From Bryoerythrophyllum caledonicum (Eukaryota > Streptophyta > Bryopsida > Pottiales > Pottiaceae), in contig OZ020521.1 of assembly GCA_963971425.1 (NCBI GenBank), forward strand, positions 23,700,012-23,764,011: a DNA stretch of 64,000 bases. Direction: 5' to 3'. Position numbers and translations under genes: made by a program. Shown here piece by piece: positions 59,061 through 64,000 of the stretch (its first letter is position 1; each line of letters begins with the position of its first letter). The notes under the pieces are model-generated. The model was not told where the DNA came from. It saw nothing but the letters and a program-made list of their open reading frames with translations, and searched no databases.

Positions 59061-59138
59061 ATTTTTTATTCATCAGGAGATCGAAGACCAGGGCTGATCG
59101 AAGGTTTATTGGATCCTTTTCTTTCCGGTTGCCTTTGA

Positions 59139-60416
59139 TGTCTTCAAGTTGCGGACCGGACGATGAGTTTACTGATTCTGCGAGCATTAACCCTGATGTT
59201 GATGCCAATGACGTGCGAAACCGATATGAACCGGGCATGAGTGTTTTACTATGCTACCCTGGACATGGCGTTGTTGGACATGCCATTGTCATTGAAGCTG
59301 TTCCTACTGGGTGTTGGCTTGGCGTTGACATTGATATCACGTTTGTGGAATTGACTCTTCTTCGACCTGTTGAGATACATGCACGGGCACGAAGTCTACT
59401 AATTCATCCAATGCAGGAGGGCATCTTTGTCTTGGCTGAATCGATTGGTAGAACAATTCTCTAGGAGACAGCAAGCCTTGTCCTGATTTCGGACTTAGGC
59501 GAAACTTCTGGGTCCACAAACACTCTTCCTTTTGTACCTCAAGTAGAGTGGGTGGGGAAGGTTGTGAAGCGGTTTAACGGTGATGGGGATCTTATGGCCT
59601 CTGGTAGCATTAATTGCGTCTGTCCGGATGAGCCGTTCGAAAATAGTACTTTGGGGGAGGGGAACATTGGCGTCACAGTATTCGACGTTTTCGTCGAAGA
59701 TCCTAGTGATATTATAAGTCATCGGAGGTGGCCCATTTCCGACTGTGCATTCGAAGGAGGACATAGTCTTAGCGATACGCTCGACCATTTCAATCGTCTG
59801 CCTGACGCACCGGACGCGAATGCGCACCTGGGTGGCCGCCCAAAAGCACCATTCCGGTTTGTTCGTCGCAAAAAGCGGACTGAGGAGAAGCTCAACGCAT
59901 TCGCTAAGAAGACTATGCCGGAAGAAATTCAAACAGTGAGTTCGCAATCATGTTGTTCTGATGAATGCGTGCGCTTAATCAGGCCCTACGATACCCTTTT
60001 CATTCACCAGAAGTTTTGGCTGAAAGACTTTGACGAACGCCGGGATTATGCAAGGTCTGTCGGTGGACAATTACGCTATATGGGCAACAATCGGAAACGA
60101 AAGTATGTTACTATACTAGGTCAGGATATCTGCGCTACAACGTGGTACAAAATCCATGGCATACCGAAATCTACGTTTCACGAATATATGGACTAGTACA
60201 AGAAGGGTATCGTCTCCTCTACGCACGGGAACAAAGACGTCAAACGACCCCGCCTTGGAACCGTGCAAGCACTTGGTACGATTACGGCTATCATCAATGA
60301 GAGTGTTGATCACATGCCCAATCAAATGAGGTTGACAGTACCAGGGCGGATGGACACTCTAAAGTTTCTACCCTCTGGACATAGTTGGAAGAAGATCCAG
60401 GCTGACGCCACAGAGG
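59139..60416 (+). pseudogene. Element B transposase, N-terminal exon
   Basis: One frame throughout, probably entered from an upstream exon at a CATCAG acceptor near 59072, ending at donor GAG|GTATTAC after 60416. Two in-frame TAGs (near 59461 and 60194, both CTAG) are its only breaks. It aligns end to end with element A 14858-16123: GMSVLLCYPGHGVVG...CWLGVD module, FVPQVEWVGKVVK, LGEGNIGVTVFDVFV, LDHF, HLGGRPK, RKRKYVTILG, KRPRLGTVQALGTI and MDTLKFLPSGHSWKKI. It ends at the same intron position. The catalytic DUF7869 exon is absent because unrelated sequence begins about 200 bp further on, so no active transposase can come from this copy. Confidence 0.6.
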
Positions 60417-60536
60417 TATTACTCTACATAGTACACCACATGAACCACTTTTCTACATTCACGTGTACTTTAAGCACCTCATGATTATGATAATGTCCTG
60501 AAAGACCCTCTATCTTTGCTCTGTACATCTAGTTCA

Positions 60537-60553
60537 TGGTAGGATCCTACGAT
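60537..60553. repeat. Last palindrome of element B
   Basis: TGGTAGGATCCTACGATCG, in the truncated intron after the transposase exon. Confidence 0.8.
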
Positions 60554-60639
60554 CGCCAAGGGTATGCTATAATCTTACAGTCCTTGTGGGGCTCCGTTTC
60601 CACATGGTGCTAGAAGTTAACTTTAAATCCGGTTAAAAC

Positions 60640-62035
60640 AAAAAATTAGTTAAGTAGTTATGCTAGTTTCCTCTAGGATACATCCTCTAGTCGTCAGAAA
60701 AGAATAATGACGGATGGACCGGGTTACGAACCCTTATTAAGCCAAAAATTGTTAAAACCGGAGCCGGAGCAGTTACCGGACTTCCGGGGCAAGCAGTTAT
60801 TCGGAACCGTGGCCATCAACTGTCATCATGACTTCGTACTAACAGCCGGACTACTTAAGGTGGGGTTCGGGGGGGAGAACTCTTTCTTCCCCATTCCTTC
60901 TTCGCGTGCAAGGTTTCGTCTTTGGGCTTTCTTCCTCTCCTTCTTTCACTTCCTCGCTCCCGGTTTTCTAACCTCTGGCCGTTAAGGTTTGAAGCTCAGA
61001 CGGTTAGAACGGACGTGTGTCCGTTAGGGAGTGCTTTTGTGAGGACGGTGCGTGCAAGGACTACCTTGAGAGACGGTGAGGATTTCGGAAGCTCTCATGA
61101 AGTCTGTACCGATGGCCAAGAAGAAGAGGACGGATAGAGATGGGCGCAGCAAAAGAGACGAAGAGCCGGCCGTGGGGCTTCCCCCTTTGGCCCGCGTCCT
61201 CGCGGACATCCCCGAGGACCTAGACGAATTCAACCTCCTGAAGTCGAGCCTGAAGACTATGGAGTGCGAGGGTTTGCTCGAAGTCCTATGGGGTATGCGG
61301 GAGGAGGTCTACGTCCAAGAGCTTATCGGCACTCTGGACGAGAAGTACCAGGGGTTACTGAGAGCCCATCCGGAAAATTGGGGAGTTCCGGAATGGTCCC
61401 AGGCGTACGACTTCCGGGGCGGACGCACCAAGGTGGTCGAACGACGAGACGAATTCCTGGTAGACGAATTCGCGAGTCCGGCGGACCCGAAGGAAGGCTA
61501 CAACATGCAGGACCTTCGGCATCTGGACGCCCAGCTCGTGCTAGGGTTTTTAAACCCTATCTTCCATCCGGAAAAGCCGAAGCGGGTGGTGGCGAAGTGG
61601 GCCTGCACCCTTCGGGGCACTCCGGAAGAAGATAGTCGTAGACTGGGGAACGCTCATGACGGACATGATCAACCGTCTGGTAGCCAACCTCTAGAGGGTG
61701 AAGAAGACGGCAACCCCCTTGGCTTCCTATGTGGTGCACCTCTATGCGCACCACCAGCAACTCACTGCGGCGGAAGTCCGGAAGTACGACATCGTCCTCA
61801 ACTTCCAGAAGTACGGAGGAGACGAGTCTGAAGAGGAAAAATCCGGAGAGGGGAGCTAGCGCCGGAAGCAGCCACCACCGGCACTCCGGAGGGCCGGAAG
61901 GCCTCAAAGAGACCTCGGGGGAAGGAACCTGCGACGGAGAGTCCGGGCATCCGTAGCTCCTCTGCATCATCCGAAGAAGACGAGTCTAGATCCTCGGAAG
62001 GGACCAGCCGAAAGAAGAGGAAGAACACCATATTC
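60640..62035 (+). mobile_element. Broken retroelement-type segment with a gag-like or accessory ORF
   Basis: GC-rich block that interrupts element B's transposase. The main open frame (61076 onward) begins after a basic start (KKKRTDRDGRSKRDEEP) and is highly charged with conserved-looking parts (VYVQELIGTLDEKYQGLLRA). Its style resembles accessory or gag-like ORFs of plant retroelements. It is a fossil with a few breaks; no polymerase, integrase or protease is seen in the window, and no terminal repeats were identified. Family uncertain. Confidence 0.35.
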
Positions 62036-62390
62036 ATTATATTGGGAGATTTCCAGGGATTTAGGAGGTACATGCTCTTGAGGAATCCAAATATTTTACC
62101 GTAGTGATGAAGCAAAACATGATTAGAATAGAAGTACAACACCATATTTGTAAGATAATATGAAGATGTTAGGCAAACAGTACCCAAATGGGAGAATCAA
62201 ATGAACTAATATCTTTAATTGCAGACTTTATTTATAAAATGATAGAAGTAATCCATATACAAAACATGCATCATCCTTTCCATGCAGAAAAAAGGCTTTT
62301 ACTACGACCAAAAACATACACATTAATTACTAGTCAATGCACATTCAGGTATAGCCAAGCTGAATGTGCACTTGTACCACTGAGATCATA
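62035..62390. other. No gene seen
   Basis: AT-rich spacer between the retroelement-type segment and the 3' end of the third NIF gene. Confidence 0.4.
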
Positions 62391-62393
62391 AAT

Positions 62394-64000
62394 CTACTTG
62401 ATCTTCTCCACGTCACTAGAATTAGATTTACTCAGCTCATCCCTATCCCTCTGAAGTTCATCTTTGCGGCTGTAACCGATATATGGCATTTGAGTAGCAC
62501 GTATATGTTCTTGCAGTCGTTGGCGTTGCATTCGTTGATTCCAAGTAACAACAGGCACAGGAAGCGAGTGGCAACGGCGAGAGTGACGCTTCGAGTTTTG
62601 GTTTAAACCATGCTTTGGGGAAGCACTTTGACGCTGCATAGTCGGTCGAAGCACCTAGCAAAAGAGACCACAAAAATCAGCTAAAACCAAGCTGAATATG
62701 TAGCCACACATGTCAAAAAAATACAAACACCATGACGTGGAATCCATTCAAATAATTATGTCCAATTTAGGTGTTCGTGAAACATGCAAAATCAAAACAA
62801 TGTTGATTAAGAGGAGAAGATACAACACATTAAACAATAACAAAAAATATGACCAACCTCAATAGTAGAATGCGTTTTCCCACTTAGAGATTGAAGCTTG
62901 TTCTCATCATTTCCGACCGTTGCAACAGGCCGACACGTAGTAGGAATTGTGGGCATTTTCTTTGATGGCACCGTCGTAGGTGGTTGAATTACACCAGCAA
63001 GTGTTTGAAGCGCGTGATCCTATGACGTAGGGTCAAAGGGAGTTAAAATGCAACTTGTGCATATTTAGCTCTATTCAAGCTGAATGTGCACATTGCCAAA
63101 AAAAGACCTAGGACAAATACAGAGAAGAGGAGGGGGGAATACCATGCTTCTCGGGGGAAGAGACAATGATTCCTCACGTTCACGAACAAGCACTTGGTCA
63201 CCTTTCCCACAAATCCTATCAATACTGGGGGACCCCAGAATTTGACGAGGTTGACGAATAGAATGGGAGGCAACCTTTCGAATGCAAAATTTTGGTGGGG
63301 GGCTGTTTACTTCATCTTCTTTAATTAGAGCCATCGCAGAGTCCATCAAATAATCAGCTGCTCCGTGGGAGTACAAATCATTTTGATTTCTTGGAATTCG
63401 ATATCCACAATCTTCAGACTTCAAAACAGGAATCCATGGTGGCAATACAATAGTTTACTTGAGAAAATGGTGAACGGCTCTTTTTCAAACATATAAGCAA
63501 TGAGAGAACAAAAACTTACAAACTCAACAATAACAAACAAACAATTACAATCAAATATCAAAGAACTGGCAACTGCCACTTGAATTACAAGATATGTATA
63601 GTATAACACATCACGACAATTATGTTTGATACGAGTGAACTACTTTGAATTTGCGAGCCCATCAGATATCATAATCGCGTGCGTTAATTCTATGTATTCT
63701 AAGCTATATGGATCCGAGCAAACTGTCGGACGACCAAAGGGATTCTCTTGCCGAAAAGATTGCAGCCCTAACTCTATAATACTATGGAGCTTTTGGAGCC
63801 ACGGAAGCAAGACATTGAGAAGGAACTTATCGTTCCATCCATCCCCTTTGTAGGACCAAGTCTCCGCAAGAAGCACATTCTCCGGATTATTCAGGACGTG
63901 CTTGTACGGGCTGTCATCTATGATGATGGTATTCTCCTTCGTAAAGTATCCACCCTTTTTTGTAAAAAGATCTTTCGACAACGTCTTCAGAAATACCTCC
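62394..64000 (-). CDS. NIF/FCP1-type HAD protein 3, partial (5' end beyond window)
   Basis: Minus-strand exons: window edge to about 63640; about 63445-63142 (donor ATG|GTATTCC); 63019-62863 (donor GAG|GTTGGTC); and 62654 (acceptor TTTTGCTAG) to TAG at 62394. The first exon holds the C-terminal half of a NIF domain: TIIIDDSPYKHVLNN (motif III, both Asp present) and GDGWNDKFLLNVLLPWL. Motif I lies outside the window. A C-terminal tail of about 230 residues is Ser/Pro- and Lys/Arg-rich, ending in a helical QRQRLQEHIRATQ segment. It is free of stops over four exons, unlike elements A and B, so it may be a live gene. It is a paralogue of the element B NIF proteins. The join between the first two exons is not resolved. 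Confidence 0.6.

Larger units (their letters stand above)
44500..60620. mobile_element. Element B: large DNA transposon with NIF, ParB-like and transposase genes
   Basis: The extent is set by the spread of the palindrome ATCGTARGATCYTACGAT, first near 44872-45046 and last at 60537-60553. Divergent layout: a plus-strand transposase N-terminus at 59139-60416, homologous to element A, against a minus-strand gene block from about 56.1 kb down to 44.6 kb. That block encodes a ParB-like protein, two NIF/HAD proteins and a coiled-coil protein. The catalytic part of the transposase is missing at the right end, where a retroelement-type segment begins, so this copy is non-autonomous. No terminal repeats were recognised and the true ends may differ. 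A CACTA element is nested inside. Confidence 0.5.

Overview
The window looks like nuclear DNA of a streptophyte plant (land plant or close algal relative). The reasons are plant-type AAACCCT telomere-like repeats, typical plant GT-AG introns, CACTA, hAT, Helitron and MULE-type transposons, and one multi-exon host gene whose C-terminal motif I recall from an uncharacterised plant protein family. I cannot place the species. Nearly all of the window is mobile DNA at different stages of decay. Only one stretch (about 31.25-37.6 kb, minus strand) looks like an ordinary host gene.

Layout. 0-2.6 kb: a transposon-like unit with a GGCCGTCC palindrome array, a piggyBac-like MITE and a BED-like zinc-finger gene. 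2.65-5.8 kb: two 5'-truncated LINE copies of one family, head to head. 5.8-8.8 kb: AT-rich DNA with small repeats. 8.8-11.1 kb: a protein-kinase-like gene running away from a hAT-type terminus with its own GGCCGTCC array. 11.1-13.4 kb: CT-rich arrays, Helitron-like ends and a telomere-like tract. 13.4-20.2 kb: element A, a decayed DNA transposon with a DUF7869-type transposase and about 12 copies of the palindrome CCGGAGATCTCCGG. 20.7-30.8 kb: a SWIM zinc-finger (MULE-like) gene split by an 8.73-kb hAT element (21962-30688) with an exact 8-bp target duplication. 31.25-37.6 kb: the host gene. 37.9-44.5 kb: MITEs, a dispersed 2.2-kb repeat, Helitron ends and a pure (TTG)76 tract. 44.5-60.6 kb: element B. 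60.6-62 kb: a broken retroelement-type ORF. 62.3-64 kb: a third, apparently intact NIF/HAD phosphatase-like gene running off the right edge.

Element B is the most unusual part. On its plus strand it has the N-terminal part of a transposase homologous to that of element A. Divergently, on the minus strand, it has a multi-exon gene with a ParB-like domain, a disordered-plus-NIF (FCP1/SCP-type HAD) protein with a degenerate catalytic motif, a second degenerate NIF protein and a small coiled-coil protein. Its introns and intergenic regions are sprinkled with the palindrome ATCGTARGATCYTACGAT, which also forms a 28-bp-period array at 54.0-54.57 kb. A 1371-bp CACTA element with a GTT target duplication sits inside its NIF gene.

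A pattern joins these elements. Each family carries many copies of its own perfect palindrome: CCGGA-GATC-TCCGG (A), TCGTAA-GATC-TTACGA (B) and CCGTCC-GATC-GGACGG (hAT group). All three are centred on GATC and differ only in the arms. Internal stops in these DNA-transposon ORFs are nearly all explained by C-to-T change (CAG to TAG, usually as CTAG; CAA to TAA; CGA to TGA), as expected from decay of methylated transposons.
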